Positions 37,683-46,614 of a stretch of DNA of 64,000 bases are shown here, in pieces (within the stretch, counting starts at the first letter, position 1; each line of letters begins with the position of its first letter). The notes under the pieces were generated by a model. The model was not told the origin of the DNA and ran no database searches. It worked only from the letters and a program-made list of their open reading frames with translations. The position numbers and the translations under genes were made by a program. The DNA is taken from assembly GCF_014960965.1 (NCBI RefSeq), contig NZ_CP063169.1, forward strand, positions 3,815,581-3,879,580, given 5' to 3'. The stretch comes from Ruania alkalisoli. Its GTDB lineage: Bacteria > Actinomycetota > Actinomycetes > Actinomycetales > Beutenbergiaceae.

Positions 37683-39005
37683 TCACCCGAGGTATCGATC
37701 GACGAGTTCCTGGGTCTGTTGCGCTGCCGAGTCGAGCGCGTCCTGTGCGCTCGTCCGTTCGTTCAGCACGTCAGAGATCTGCACCGAGAGCAACTGATCG
37801 AGCTCGTTGGACCAGGGCACGCCCCACCGTTTGGTCGCGTACTGAGTGGACTCTTCGTACGTCTCGAGCACAGGCAACGCCTCCCGGCTCTGCGGATCCT
37901 CAAGCACCGTCTGCGACACGGGGAACCATCCCTCACGTTCGACGATCTCGCGCTGGACCTCGGCCGAGGCGGCGAACTGCAGCCATGCGAGAGCGGCGTC
38001 CTTGTTCTGGGAGAACTTGCTGATGGCGAACCCTTCCGAGCCATCGATCGACGCCGAACGCACGCTCATCCCCGGGATCAACCCATTGCCGACGGACTCG
38101 GTGTCGAGCTGCGACTCGGCGGCGGTGGCCACGGCGTACTGGAACGGCCAGTTGAACACCATCCCGGTGCTGCCCCGCGCGAACTGGTCGCCGAGATCGG
38201 AGGCATTCGTCGTCTGGAGGGAGGCCGGATCCATGACTCCGTGCACCGTGAGCAGCTCGGCGAACTTGGCCAGCGCCTCCACACCGTGCTCGCTGTTGAA
38301 GATAGGCCTGAACTCGTCGTCGTACATGTCCCCGCCGTTGAGCAGCAGCACCCGCAGGAAGTTCTGGTAGGCGCCGGCGGGATTGCCGACATCGCAAGCG
38401 AAGCCCCACCGGTCCTCGGTCGTCATGGCCTTCGCGGCCTCGACGAACTCATCCCAGTTCTGCGGCCCGGCCTCGGGATCGAGGTCGGCCTCGCCCATCA
38501 TGTTCTTGTTCCAGAACATGGTCTGAACGCTGGCGAACTTCGGAAGACCGTAGACCTTGCCATCCCAGCTCACCGCGTCGAGAGCAGGCTGGATGAGGTC
38601 ATCCGGAACTGCAGCGGAGTCGAGCTCCTGCAACCATCCGGCTTGCCCGAACTCAGCTGTCCATCCTGCCCAGGTCATGACGACGTCGATGCTGGTGTCA
38701 CCAGCGGCGAACAGTGTGGCGAATCGGTCGTGCAGATCGTTGAAATTGCCTTGGGTGTAGGTGCGGACGGTAATGCCGGTCGCCGCCTCGAAGGCCGCGA
38801 TGGTCGAGTCCTGGAACACCTGATTGGTGTTGTCGTCGAGGATCGTGATCTCGCCCGAGGGTGAGTCCCCGGGAGCGAGCGGCCCGTCCTCCGCTCCGGT
38901 ATTGCTATCGGTGCTGTTGGCGCCGACGCATCCAGCCAGTGCGAATGTTCCGGCAGTCGTCGCGCCCAGCTGCAGCGCCCGACGACGGGAGAGTGAGTAC
39001 ACCAT
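37683..39005 (-). CDS. Extracellular solute-binding lipoprotein (sugar ABC importer)
   Basis: A 440-aa solute-binding protein with a Tat-like lipoprotein signal (SRRRALQLG, lipobox LAGC). The mature part has the family-1 sugar-binding fold (EITILDDNTNQVFQDSTIAAFEAATGITVR). The ligand is unknown, probably a sugar or sugar-acid. ATG with AAGGAG. First transport gene after the Gfo/Idh dehydrogenase. Confidence 0.92.
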   Translation of the reverse strand: MVYSLSRRRALQLGATTAGTFALAGCVGANSTDSNTGAEDGPLAPGDSPSGEITILDDNTNQVFQDSTIAAFEAATGITVRTYTQGNFNDLHDRFATLFAAGDTSIDVVMTWAGWTAEFGQAGWLQELDSAAVPDDLIQPALDAVSWDGKVYGLPKFASVQTMFWNKNMMGEADLDPEAGPQNWDEFVEAAKAMTTEDRWGFACDVGNPAGAYQNFLRVLLLNGGDMYDDEFRPIFNSEHGVEALAKFAELLTVHGVMDPASLQTTNASDLGDQFARGSTGMVFNWPFQYAVATAAESQLDTESVGNGLIPGMSVRSASIDGSEGFAISKFSQNKDAALAWLQFAASAEVQREIVEREGWFPVSQTVLEDPQSREALPVLETYEESTQYATKRWGVPWSNELDQLLSVQISDVLNERTSAQDALDSAAQQTQELVDRYLG

Positions 39006-39052
39006 TGGTCATGCTCCTTGGGTCGTGTCGTCCTTGCTCGGTTCGTGATGTG

Positions 39053-40078
39053 TCACACGGCAATCGCCACGGGTCCGCCAGTGGCGAGACTCTCGTGGAC
39101 TGCCGCGATGCTGCGGGTGATGGCCAGTCCCTGCCGAAGGTCCGGCAGGTCACGCTCGGCGCCGCCGAGGACGTCGACGAACTCGTCGATCATGTCGATC
39201 GGGATGCCTCGTAGACGTCCCGCACGCTCGTAGACGCCGAACTGAAGCCAGCTGGCGCCGTCAGGGGCGTACCGGGTGACACCGCTGGGACTGATCTCCA
39301 CGTGGTACGTCATTGCCTCGGTGTGGATCTCGTGCCGGAAGTCGAAGACAGAGGGCGCCGATGTGGGCATCACCCACGAGGAGTTCAACGACACCAGGGA
39401 CCCGTCGGAGAGGGTGAAGGAGGCCGTGACGACGTCCCACGTCGGCACTCCCAGGGCCGGAAGAACGCGGCGAACCCCTCGGGCGTACACCTCAACCGGC
39501 TGGGCCTGGGCCAGCCAGGTGGCCAGATCCAACGTGTGCGGCATGAGGAACCAGGCTGGTGAGCTCTGACCAGCCCAGCTGAGCATCTCGGTGGGCACGA
39601 AGCGGGTGTCGTTCAGGTTGGCGACTTGGTGCAGTACCTGACCCGGCTCGCCACCTGCCAACTGACGGCGCACCTCAAGGAACCGTTCGTTCCACCGGTT
39701 TTCGAATCCGACCACAGCGCGCACCCCGGCCCGCTCAACCGCCTCCGCGATCGCTTCGGCGTCCTCGACGGTTGTGGCGAGCGGCTTCTCGATCAGGAGA
39801 TCGATTCCGGCGTCCGCGAGTCGCACGGCCGCTGCACGGTGAGCGAAGTCGGGGGTGGCAATGACGGCGGCTGTCACCTCGGGATGCCGGCTCAGCAACT
39901 CATCCACCCCGGTGTAGGCAGGCACTCCCAGCTCCGACGCTCGCTCGGCCCCCAGATCGGGCGCGCGGTCGACAAGGGCTACGAGGTCCGCTGCCGGGTT
40001 CTGGCTCACCGCGCGGGCGAACATCGCGCCACGGATACCCGCTCCAACAACCGCGAGCCTGGGGAGATCTGCCGACAT
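39053..40078 (-). CDS. Gfo/Idh/MocA-family oxidoreductase
   Basis: A 341-aa NAD(P)-dependent dehydrogenase. The N-terminal Rossmann fold starts VVGAGIRGAMFARAV, the EKP motif is LLIEKPLATT, and the C-terminal domain has MPHTLDLATWL. Family members oxidise or epimerise sugars such as myo-inositol or sugar phosphates. First gene of the ABC importer operon, divergent from a ROK regulator; it probably processes the imported sugar. Confidence 0.92.
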   Translation of the reverse strand: MSADLPRLAVVGAGIRGAMFARAVSQNPAADLVALVDRAPDLGAERASELGVPAYTGVDELLSRHPEVTAAVIATPDFAHRAAAVRLADAGIDLLIEKPLATTVEDAEAIAEAVERAGVRAVVGFENRWNERFLEVRRQLAGGEPGQVLHQVANLNDTRFVPTEMLSWAGQSSPAWFLMPHTLDLATWLAQAQPVEVYARGVRRVLPALGVPTWDVVTASFTLSDGSLVSLNSSWVMPTSAPSVFDFRHEIHTEAMTYHVEISPSGVTRYAPDGASWLQFGVYERAGRLRGIPIDMIDEFVDVLGGAERDLPDLRQGLAITRSIAAVHESLATGGPVAIAV

Positions 40079-40096
40079 ATCGCTCCTTCACGTAGG

Positions 40097-40124
40097 TATG
40101 AGGTAGTAACATACATACTTCATA
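40097..40124. promoter_or_regulatory. Inverted repeat between importer operon and ROK regulator
   Basis: TATGAGGTAG (40097-40106) and ATACTTCATA (40115-40124) are imperfect inverted repeats (8 of 10) with an eight-base centre, located in the divergent region. A ROK repressor operator is the likely reading. Confidence 0.5.
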
Positions 40125-40192
40125 GCGACTTGACCAGACCACTTCCGGTCCTGGGTCGGGCACGATGGGCTCCGGACGAGAGGAACTCCCGC

Positions 40193-41380
40193 ATGACTAC
40201 GGGTCAGACGAGCAGGCCGGTGAAGCTGGTCAGCCCCACCTCGATGGGGCGCACCAACCGATCACGCGTGCTTCAGCTCCTGCTGCGCAACGGCCCCGCA
40301 AGCCGCGCTCATCTCGCCCGCACTCTTGGCGTCAATCGAGCGACGATCGCGACGATCCTGCAGCCAATGATCGATGACGGCACTCTCGTCGAGGGCGAGG
40401 CGGTGTCCGCCTCGCCCTCAGGCGGCAAGCCAGCCCGGCCGCTCTGGTTCAACGAGAGGGGCGCCGAACTCGGGTCGCTCCGGATCTCTTCGACCCGGCT
40501 CACGGCGGCCAGGCTCGGGATGGACGGCAGTATCCGGCAGCAGTCAGCCCGTGACATCGAGCCAGGCTGGGCCCTGGACCACATCGTGGACACACTCCTG
40601 GACCTCACATCCGAGTGCTTCGAAGGGCGCGACCTGGTCGGCGTCGGAATCGCAGCGGCAGGCATGGTCGACACCTCAACGGGCACCATCCTCTCGCTGC
40701 ACCTGGCACCCGTGCTGAACGGATTTGCGATCGCTGACCTTCTCGGCTCCGAGCATGGCGTCCCGGTCGCAGTCGATCACCACCCACGGGTCCTGGCCCT
40801 GGGTGACAAGTGGTTCGGACTCGGTCGGACGCTGGACGACTTCGCTTCCGTCTACACGGGGGAGGCGCTCGGGATGGGAATCGTCCACGACGGTGACGTC
40901 TTCCGCGGGTACAACGGCGCCGGTGGCGAATACGGGCACACCGTCGTCGACGTGCGCGGCGACCTGTGCATGTGCGGGCGCCGCGGATGCTGGGAGACGA
41001 TCGCCACGACGCGGTGGCTACGGGCACAAGCCACCGCGGCAGGGCTCCCCGGCGCCTCGTCGATGGACTGTGCCGAACTGGTCGCTCTCGCGGCCCGCGG
41101 CCATCCGATGGCGGCGGAACTTGCTGATCGCTACGCCGCCAACATCGCGATCGGCCTGGCGAACAATGAACACATGCTCGCCTCGAGCACCTACATCATG
41201 CACGGCGACGTGGTGGGCGGCGGCGCCTACATGCGCCGGCGCCTGCAGCACCACCTGACGGCCTCTGCACCGCACCGTGGTGAACAGCCGACCGTGCTGC
41301 TCGACCTCAGTGACGACGACACCGTGCTGCTTGGTGGCGGCGGCCTCGTCCTGTCCTCCGTCTACGCCACGACCGTCTGA
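40193..41380 (+). CDS. ROK-family transcriptional regulator
   Basis: A 395-aa ROK regulator. It has an N-terminal winged helix (RSRVLQLLLRNGPASRAHLARTLGVNRATIATIL) and a sugar-kinase-like domain. Its ROK motifs are GAGGEYGH and the zinc motif CMCGRRGCWE. The ATG at 40193 has AGAGGAAC upstream. Likely represses the divergent Gfo/Idh-ABC operon until its sugar ligand binds. Confidence 0.9.
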   Translation: MTTGQTSRPVKLVSPTSMGRTNRSRVLQLLLRNGPASRAHLARTLGVNRATIATILQPMIDDGTLVEGEAVSASPSGGKPARPLWFNERGAELGSLRISSTRLTAARLGMDGSIRQQSARDIEPGWALDHIVDTLLDLTSECFEGRDLVGVGIAAAGMVDTSTGTILSLHLAPVLNGFAIADLLGSEHGVPVAVDHHPRVLALGDKWFGLGRTLDDFASVYTGEALGMGIVHDGDVFRGYNGAGGEYGHTVVDVRGDLCMCGRRGCWETIATTRWLRAQATAAGLPGASSMDCAELVALAARGHPMAAELADRYAANIAIGLANNEHMLASSTYIMHGDVVGGGAYMRRRLQHHLTASAPHRGEQPTVLLDLSDDDTVLLGGGGLVLSSVYATTV

Positions 41381-41462
41381 GACCACGTGGCGACGTCGGC
41401 TGTAGCTGGCACCGGAAATCGGGGTCGGGCAGGCTTGTCGCACCCCACCCCAAGGAGCACGC

Positions 41463-42248
41463 GTGCAGCACCACGAGGAAACCGTCGCCGCTTTCGTCGA
41501 GCACGTCCGCCACGACCCTGATGTGGTGGGCGTGGTGGTCACCGGATCAGTGGCCCACGGCACCGAGCGCCCCGACTCCGATGTGGATGTCCAGCTCGTC
41601 CTGACCGAGGACGCATTCACTCAAGCGTGGGAGCAGAACAAGCTCAGCTACGTCGTCCGGGACGTCGCCACCTACGACGGTGGCTACGTCGACATCAAGG
41701 TGGCGAGCCCCGACTTCCTGCGGCAAGCAGCGCAGCACGCGGACGATCCGATGCGTCACTCGATGATCGGCGCGCGGGTTGCCTGGTCGCGGATGGAAGG
41801 CCTGCAAGAACTGGTCGACGCGATCCCGGTGCTGCCCGCGGGCCTCTGGGAGGACCGGATGGCGTCGTTCATCGCGCAAGTGCGGCTGCACGGTCGCTAC
41901 TTCCTCCCACAAGCCGTGAAGCTGGAGAACACGCACCTCCTGCACCACGCGGCCGTCCATGCGGTCACCGCCGGCGGCCGCGCGCTGCTTGCCCTGAACC
42001 GGACCCTGTTCAAGGGGCACAAGTATCTGGATGGGATGCTCGCTTCGGCCGAGCATGTGCCCGACGGGTACGCGCACGCGGCGGCCGAGCTACTGCACCG
42101 ACCCAGCATGGAGTCCGGGGCGGCCTACATGGACCTGCTGGAGTCATTCCACCCCTGGCCACTCAGCAAGGAGCAGACGCTGTCCACGTTCGTCCGGGAC
42201 AACGAGCTCGGCTGGTACTCCGGCAGGATCCCGCCGGAGTACATCTGA
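41463..42248 (+). CDS. Nucleotidyltransferase-domain protein
   Basis: A 261-aa protein with a pol-beta-type nucleotidyltransferase fold: G28-S29 then D40-x-D42 (VTGSVAHGTERPDSDVDVQLV), and a helical C-terminal region (LLHHAAVHAVTAGGRALLALN). It could modify a small molecule such as an aminoglycoside, or serve as a MNT-like partner; a minimal-NT toxin system is not indicated by neighbours. GTG start with AAGGAG. Confidence 0.85.
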   Translation: MQHHEETVAAFVEHVRHDPDVVGVVVTGSVAHGTERPDSDVDVQLVLTEDAFTQAWEQNKLSYVVRDVATYDGGYVDIKVASPDFLRQAAQHADDPMRHSMIGARVAWSRMEGLQELVDAIPVLPAGLWEDRMASFIAQVRLHGRYFLPQAVKLENTHLLHHAAVHAVTAGGRALLALNRTLFKGHKYLDGMLASAEHVPDGYAHAAAELLHRPSMESGAAYMDLLESFHPWPLSKEQTLSTFVRDNELGWYSGRIPPEYI

Positions 42249-42293
42249 TCCTCTAGTACGACCGACAGGACGTCCCCCAGCCAGCACGTACAC

Positions 42294-42355
42294 AACTGAC
42301 GGGCCGGGAGCATGCCGCGCCACTATTGGCACGGCATGTCCGAGGGCCGTCAGTT
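42294..42355. terminator. Nested hairpin between convergent genes
   Basis: An outer stem AACTGACGG (42294-42302)/CCGTCAGTT (42347-42355) encloses an inner 11-bp stem at 42311-42321/42328-42338 with one mismatch and a six-base loop. It lies between the convergent nucleotidyltransferase and arsC genes and is a likely bidirectional terminator. The right arm reaches into the arsC stop. Confidence 0.65.
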
Positions 42356-42775
42356 CGGGACGGAAGCCGCCGCCACGCCCAGCTCCGCAAGCAACGCGAC
42401 GATCCGTCCCCGGATCTCGTCCCGGATCGGGCGCACGGCCTCGATCCCCTGCCCGGCGGGGTCCTGCAGCGCCCAGTCTTCGTACCGCTTGCCGGGGAAG
42501 ATCGGGCAGGCGTCGCCGCAGCCCATGGTGATCACCACGTCCGAGGCCTGCACGGCGTCGGTGGTGAGCACCTTGGGCTGCTCGGCAGTGATGTCGATGC
42601 CGAGCTCGGCCATCGCCGCCACCGCGACCGGATTGATCTGATCGGCGGGCGCCGACCCGGCCGACCGGACCTCGACGCCGTCACCGCCGAGTGCACGCAG
42701 GAAGCCGGCGGCCATCTGCGAGCGCCCGGCGTTGTGCACGCACACGAACAGGACGCTGGGCTTGTCAGTCATCAT
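42350..42775 (-). CDS. arsC: Arsenate reductase (low-molecular-weight phosphatase type)
   Basis: A 141-aa arsenate reductase. The P-loop CVHNAGRSQ (C-x5-R) is followed by the GCGDACP cysteine motif, a thiol chain typical of mycothiol/mycoredoxin- or thioredoxin-coupled actinobacterial ArsC. It reduces arsenate to arsenite for export. Last gene of the arsenic operon; ATG 42775 or 42772 (the second has the better ribosome-binding spacing), overlapping the fusion gene. Confidence 0.93.
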   Translation of the reverse strand: MMTDKPSVLFVCVHNAGRSQMAAGFLRALGGDGVEVRSAGSAPADQINPVAVAAMAELGIDITAEQPKVLTTDAVQASDVVITMGCGDACPIFPGKRYEDWALQDPAGQGIEAVRPIRDEIRGRIVALLAELGVAAASVPN

Positions 42776-43826
42776 TCTCCTCGAGATGGGTGGACTGGGC
42801 GACGGAAGGGCCGTCGCCGGGAATAGTCAGATCGGTCACGAGGGTGGCAAGCAGCTCGCGCACGTGGGAGTCGATCTCGGCCTGGATGGCTGCGACGCCG
42901 GCGGCCGAGGCGAGTGCCGGATCTCCGACCTGCCAGTCCTCGTAGCGCACGCCGGGGATCACCGGGCAGACGTCACCGCAGCCCATGGTCACGACCACGT
43001 CGGCGGCGCGGACGGCATCGTCGGTGAGCGGCTTGGGGAAGGCGTCAGTAGCGCTACCGAGCGCGTCGAGTGCGTCACGCACGCCCGCGTGGATCTCCGA
43101 CGCCGGAGTCGAACCTGCCGATCGGACAGTCACCCGGTCTCCGGCGTAGTGCCGCACCAGGGCCGCAGCGAGCTGGGATCGGCCGGCGTTGGCTACGCAC
43201 ACGAACAGCACCTGGGGCGGGGTGCTCGCGCGGTCACGGGTGATGTCGACCAGGCGCTGCCGGGCGAATCGTTCGGTGAGGGGCACCAGGTGAGCGCTGA
43301 TGGTGGCGGTTCGGGCGAGCCCTGTGTAGGACTCCCGGACGATCGTGCGCACCAGGGTGGGGTCGACGTCGGCGAAGCGGCTCGTCAACGCGGTCGTGAG
43401 GTGATCGAGAGCGAGTTCGACATCGGACAGGCCGGTCAGGTGCGGCGAGGCGTCGCGAGCAGCGAGCGCCGCCGGGGCGAAGGAATCCAGCAAGGCCGTG
43501 ACGGCGCTGCGGTAGCCCGGGGTGATGGAGTACCAGACCCAGGTGCCGCGGCGCTCGCTGGTGAGCACGCCGACCTCGCGGAGCACCTTGAGGTGGTGGG
43601 AGACCGTCGGCTGCGACAGGTCGGTCAGCGCGGTGAGATCGCAGACGCACGCCTGACCTGCGGGAGCGGCGGAGATGAAGGAGAGCATCCGCAGCCGGAG
43701 CGGGTCGGAGAGCGCCTTGAGGGCGGCTCCCACCTGGTCGGCGACGGAGCGGTCGATGGCGCGCGCCTCGAGGGCGGGGGCGCAGTCGGGATCGGTGGAC
43801 AGGGGCTGGAGTTCGGAGGTGGTCAT
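42765..43826 (-). CDS. arsR: ArsR-three-helix-bundle-ArsC fusion protein
   Basis: A 353-aa fusion. Residues about 30-110 are an ArsR winged helix with arsenic-type cysteines C60 and C62 (GQACVCDLTAL). About 115-195 is a three-helix bundle linker. From about 205 there is an arsenate reductase domain (P-loop CVANAGRS, C210-R216, and GCGDVCP). It joins sensing and arsenate reduction in one chain. It overlaps acr3 by four bases and arsC by eleven. Confidence 0.93.
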   Translation of the reverse strand: MTTSELQPLSTDPDCAPALEARAIDRSVADQVGAALKALSDPLRLRMLSFISAAPAGQACVCDLTALTDLSQPTVSHHLKVLREVGVLTSERRGTWVWYSITPGYRSAVTALLDSFAPAALAARDASPHLTGLSDVELALDHLTTALTSRFADVDPTLVRTIVRESYTGLARTATISAHLVPLTERFARQRLVDITRDRASTPPQVLFVCVANAGRSQLAAALVRHYAGDRVTVRSAGSTPASEIHAGVRDALDALGSATDAFPKPLTDDAVRAADVVVTMGCGDVCPVIPGVRYEDWQVGDPALASAAGVAAIQAEIDSHVRELLATLVTDLTIPGDGPSVAQSTHLEENDD

Positions 43827-44953
43827 GATCGGATCTCCTCATGGGAGGTGGGGGTCTCAGCGGTGACAGCGGCGTCGCCCTGTGAGCTGCGTGGATCACG
43901 GCCCCACCAGCGGCGGCCGACCCACAGGGAGACGTAGACGAGGCCCACGAGCACGGGAACCTCGATGAGCGGGCCGACGACGCCCGCGAGTGCCTGCCCG
44001 GAGGTGGCTCCGAAGGTGCCGATCGCCACGGCGATCGCAAGCTCGAAGTTGTTGCCGGCGGCGGTGAATGCGAGCGTGGCGGAGCGTTCGTAGCCCAGGC
44101 CGAGGGCCTTGCCGGCGACGATCCCGAGGCCCCACATGAGCGCGAAGTAGACGAGCAGCGGCAGTGCGATGCGGACGACGTCCCAGGGGTTGGAGGTGAC
44201 CGCCTCACCCTGGAGCGCGAACAGCAGCACGATGGTGAACAGCAGACCGTAGAGGGCCCACGGTCCGATGCGGGGGACGAAGCGCTCCTCGTACCAGTCG
44301 CGTCCGCGGGCGCGTTCACCGATGAGGCGGGAGAGGAAGCCGGCCAGGAGCGGTATCCCGAGGAAGACGAGCACGTTGATCGCGATCTTCCCCATGGAGA
44401 CGTCCAGGGCAGCACCCTCGAGGCCGAGCCAGTCGGGCAGCACGGCGAGGTAGAAGTAGCCGAGCAGGCTGAAGGCGAGCACCTGGAAGACGGAGTTGAG
44501 GGCGACGAGCACGGCAGCCGCTTCGCGGTCACCGCAGGCGAGGTCGTTCCAGATGACCACCATGGCGATACACCGGGCCAGGCCCACGATGATCAGACCG
44601 GTGCGGTACTCGGGCAGGTCGGCGAGGAAGATCCACGCCAGGGCGAACATCAGCAGCGGGCCGAGCAGCCAGTTCAGCGCGAGCGAGGCGAGCAGGAGTT
44701 TACGGTCGCCGGTGACGGCGGCCACTTTGTCGTATCGGACCTTCGCCAGCACCGGGTACATCATCACCAGCAGGCCGAGGGCGATCGGCAGGGAGATCCC
44801 GCCGATCTCGAGCCGGGCGAGCAGATCGCTCAGCGCGGGGACGAAGCGGCCGAGAATCAGCCCGGCGACCATCGCGAGCCCGATCCAGAGCGGGAGGCCA
44901 CGGTCGAGGGCGGAGAGACGGGCCGGCTGAGCGGCCGGATGCTGCATCGACAT
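43823..44953 (-). CDS. acr3: Arsenite efflux transporter ACR3
   Basis: A 376-aa ACR3-type arsenite exporter with about ten transmembrane helices. The conserved cysteine is in GLARCIAMVVIWN, and LACGD follows. The ATG at 44953 coincides with the predicted transcription start; an in-frame ATG at 44947 follows. First gene of acr3-arsRC-arsC. Confidence 0.95.
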   Translation of the reverse strand: MSMQHPAAQPARLSALDRGLPLWIGLAMVAGLILGRFVPALSDLLARLEIGGISLPIALGLLVMMYPVLAKVRYDKVAAVTGDRKLLLASLALNWLLGPLLMFALAWIFLADLPEYRTGLIIVGLARCIAMVVIWNDLACGDREAAAVLVALNSVFQVLAFSLLGYFYLAVLPDWLGLEGAALDVSMGKIAINVLVFLGIPLLAGFLSRLIGERARGRDWYEERFVPRIGPWALYGLLFTIVLLFALQGEAVTSNPWDVVRIALPLLVYFALMWGLGIVAGKALGLGYERSATLAFTAAGNNFELAIAVAIGTFGATSGQALAGVVGPLIEVPVLVGLVYVSLWVGRRWWGRDPRSSQGDAAVTAETPTSHEEIRS

Positions 44954-44956
44954 ACT

Positions 44957-44966
44957 TCAATATTGA
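44957..44966. promoter_or_regulatory. ArsR operator over the acr3 -10 region
   Basis: TCAATATTGA is a perfect palindrome directly before the acr3 start. On the minus strand it overlaps the -10 (CAATAT at 44965-44960), with TTGACG as -35 at 44988-44983 and a 17-base spacer. ArsR binding here would block transcription. Confidence 0.75.
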
Positions 44967-45158
44967 CGGACTTCGATCCAGCCGTCAACTGCTGGTCGAG
45001 ACCGGACCAGACTCGCCACAGCGCGGTGCGTCACAACGCTATTTCTCAAACTGCAACGCCCCAGTATCGACATCTTTCATTCTTATGATCGATCGCGACA
45101 CCCGACGACCTCGCCATCTACTCTCGCTGCATCATCCTGTCTCCCGGAGGTGCGCACC

Positions 45159-46580
45159 GTGCCTGACACTCGCCGACCGAACATCGTGCTCATCCTGAGC
45201 GACGACCACGCCGCGCACGCGATGAGCTGCTACGGCAGCCAGGTGAACGAGACGCCCTCCTTGGACCGCATCGCCACTGAGGGCGTCAGATTCGACCGCG
45301 CGGGCTGCACCAATGCGCTCTGCGCCCCGAGCCGGGCGTCGATCCTCACCGGCACCCACAGTCACCGCAACGGGATGATGACCCTGACCACGCCCTTCGA
45401 CTCGACTCAGCCGACCTTCCCGGCACTGATACAGGCCGCCGGATATCGCACGGCACTGTTCGGCAAATGGCACCTGGGGCACGGCGCCGGGCACGACCCC
45501 GACGGTTTCGACGAGTGGCAGATCCTGGACGGCCAGGGTGAGTACGACGATCCCGAGCTGATCAGCCCAGCCGGACGCACCCAGCACCCCGGGTACGTCA
45601 CCGACGTCCTCACCGACCTTGCCCTCGAATGGCTGGATCAGCAGGGCGGCACACAACCCTGGCTGCTGCTGCTGTGGCACAAGGCCCCGCATCGGCGGTG
45701 GTTCCCGGGTCCGCACGAGCAGCACCTCTACACCGACGTCACCTTCCCTGAACCGTCGACTCTCTTCGACGACTACGAAGGACGGGCTGATGCCGCGGGC
45801 GAGGCCGCGATCCGGGTAGGCCGCGACCTGGACGAGCTGGACGTGAAGACCACGATCCCGGCGTTCGACACGGCCGACGAGCGCACCTCGTGGTTCTACC
45901 AGCGCTACCTGCGTGACTACCTGCGCTGCGTCGCCGGGATCGACCGCACCACGGGCCGCCTCCTGGACTACCTGGACGCCACCGAACAGTCCGACGACAC
46001 CCTGGTCACCTACGCCAGCGACCAGGGCTTTTTCCTCGGCGACCACGGGTGGTTCGACAAGCGATTCATGTATAGCGACTCGATGCGCATCCCGCTCGTG
46101 ATGCGCTACCCGGCCGAGATCCCACCCGGGACGGTCAGCACCGACTTCGCCCTCAACCTCGATCTGGCGCAGACGTTCCTCGACTTCGCCGGGATCGAAG
46201 CGCCGGATCGGATGCAGGGACGCAGCCTGCGGCCGCTCTGCCGTGGCGAACACACCCCCTGGCGCACGCACGTCTACTACCGCTACTGGGAACACCTCAA
46301 GGCCGGTGTGGGTGCCCATGTGGGCGTGCGGACCGAGCGGTACGCGCTCATCCATTACTACGGCGAGGCCCTCGGAGTCACCGGCTCGATCGATGAGCCA
46401 CGCCATCCGGAGTGGGAGCTTTTTGACCTCGAGTCCGATCCGCTGGAGCTGCGGTCCTGCTACCACGACCCTGCCTACACACAGGTCCGTGACGAGCTGA
46501 CGGAGCTACTCGTGTCCACCATCCATGAGACCCATGACACACCCCCACCGAGCCTGCACCACCTCGCCCACGCCTCCTAG
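45159..46580 (+). CDS. Sulfatase (formylglycine-dependent)
   Basis: A 473-aa type I sulfatase. The motif CAPSR (NALCAPSRASILTG) gives the formylglycine, the metal site is ILSDDHAAHAMSCYG, and GKWHLGHG and SDQGFFLGDHGWFDKR are the other family blocks. No signal peptide is seen. The GTG at 45159 is preferred over GTG 45150 because CGGAGG lies eight bases upstream. It opens the locus of a sugar importer, a MurQ-like enzyme and GH89, suggesting desulfation of an imported amino-sugar glycan. Confidence 0.93.
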   Translation: MPDTRRPNIVLILSDDHAAHAMSCYGSQVNETPSLDRIATEGVRFDRAGCTNALCAPSRASILTGTHSHRNGMMTLTTPFDSTQPTFPALIQAAGYRTALFGKWHLGHGAGHDPDGFDEWQILDGQGEYDDPELISPAGRTQHPGYVTDVLTDLALEWLDQQGGTQPWLLLLWHKAPHRRWFPGPHEQHLYTDVTFPEPSTLFDDYEGRADAAGEAAIRVGRDLDELDVKTTIPAFDTADERTSWFYQRYLRDYLRCVAGIDRTTGRLLDYLDATEQSDDTLVTYASDQGFFLGDHGWFDKRFMYSDSMRIPLVMRYPAEIPPGTVSTDFALNLDLAQTFLDFAGIEAPDRMQGRSLRPLCRGEHTPWRTHVYYRYWEHLKAGVGAHVGVRTERYALIHYYGEALGVTGSIDEPRHPEWELFDLESDPLELRSCYHDPAYTQVRDELTELLVSTIHETHDTPPPSLHHLAHAS

Positions 46581-46614
46581 ACAACCGACCGACGCGATGC
46601 AAAGGAGCAACACC

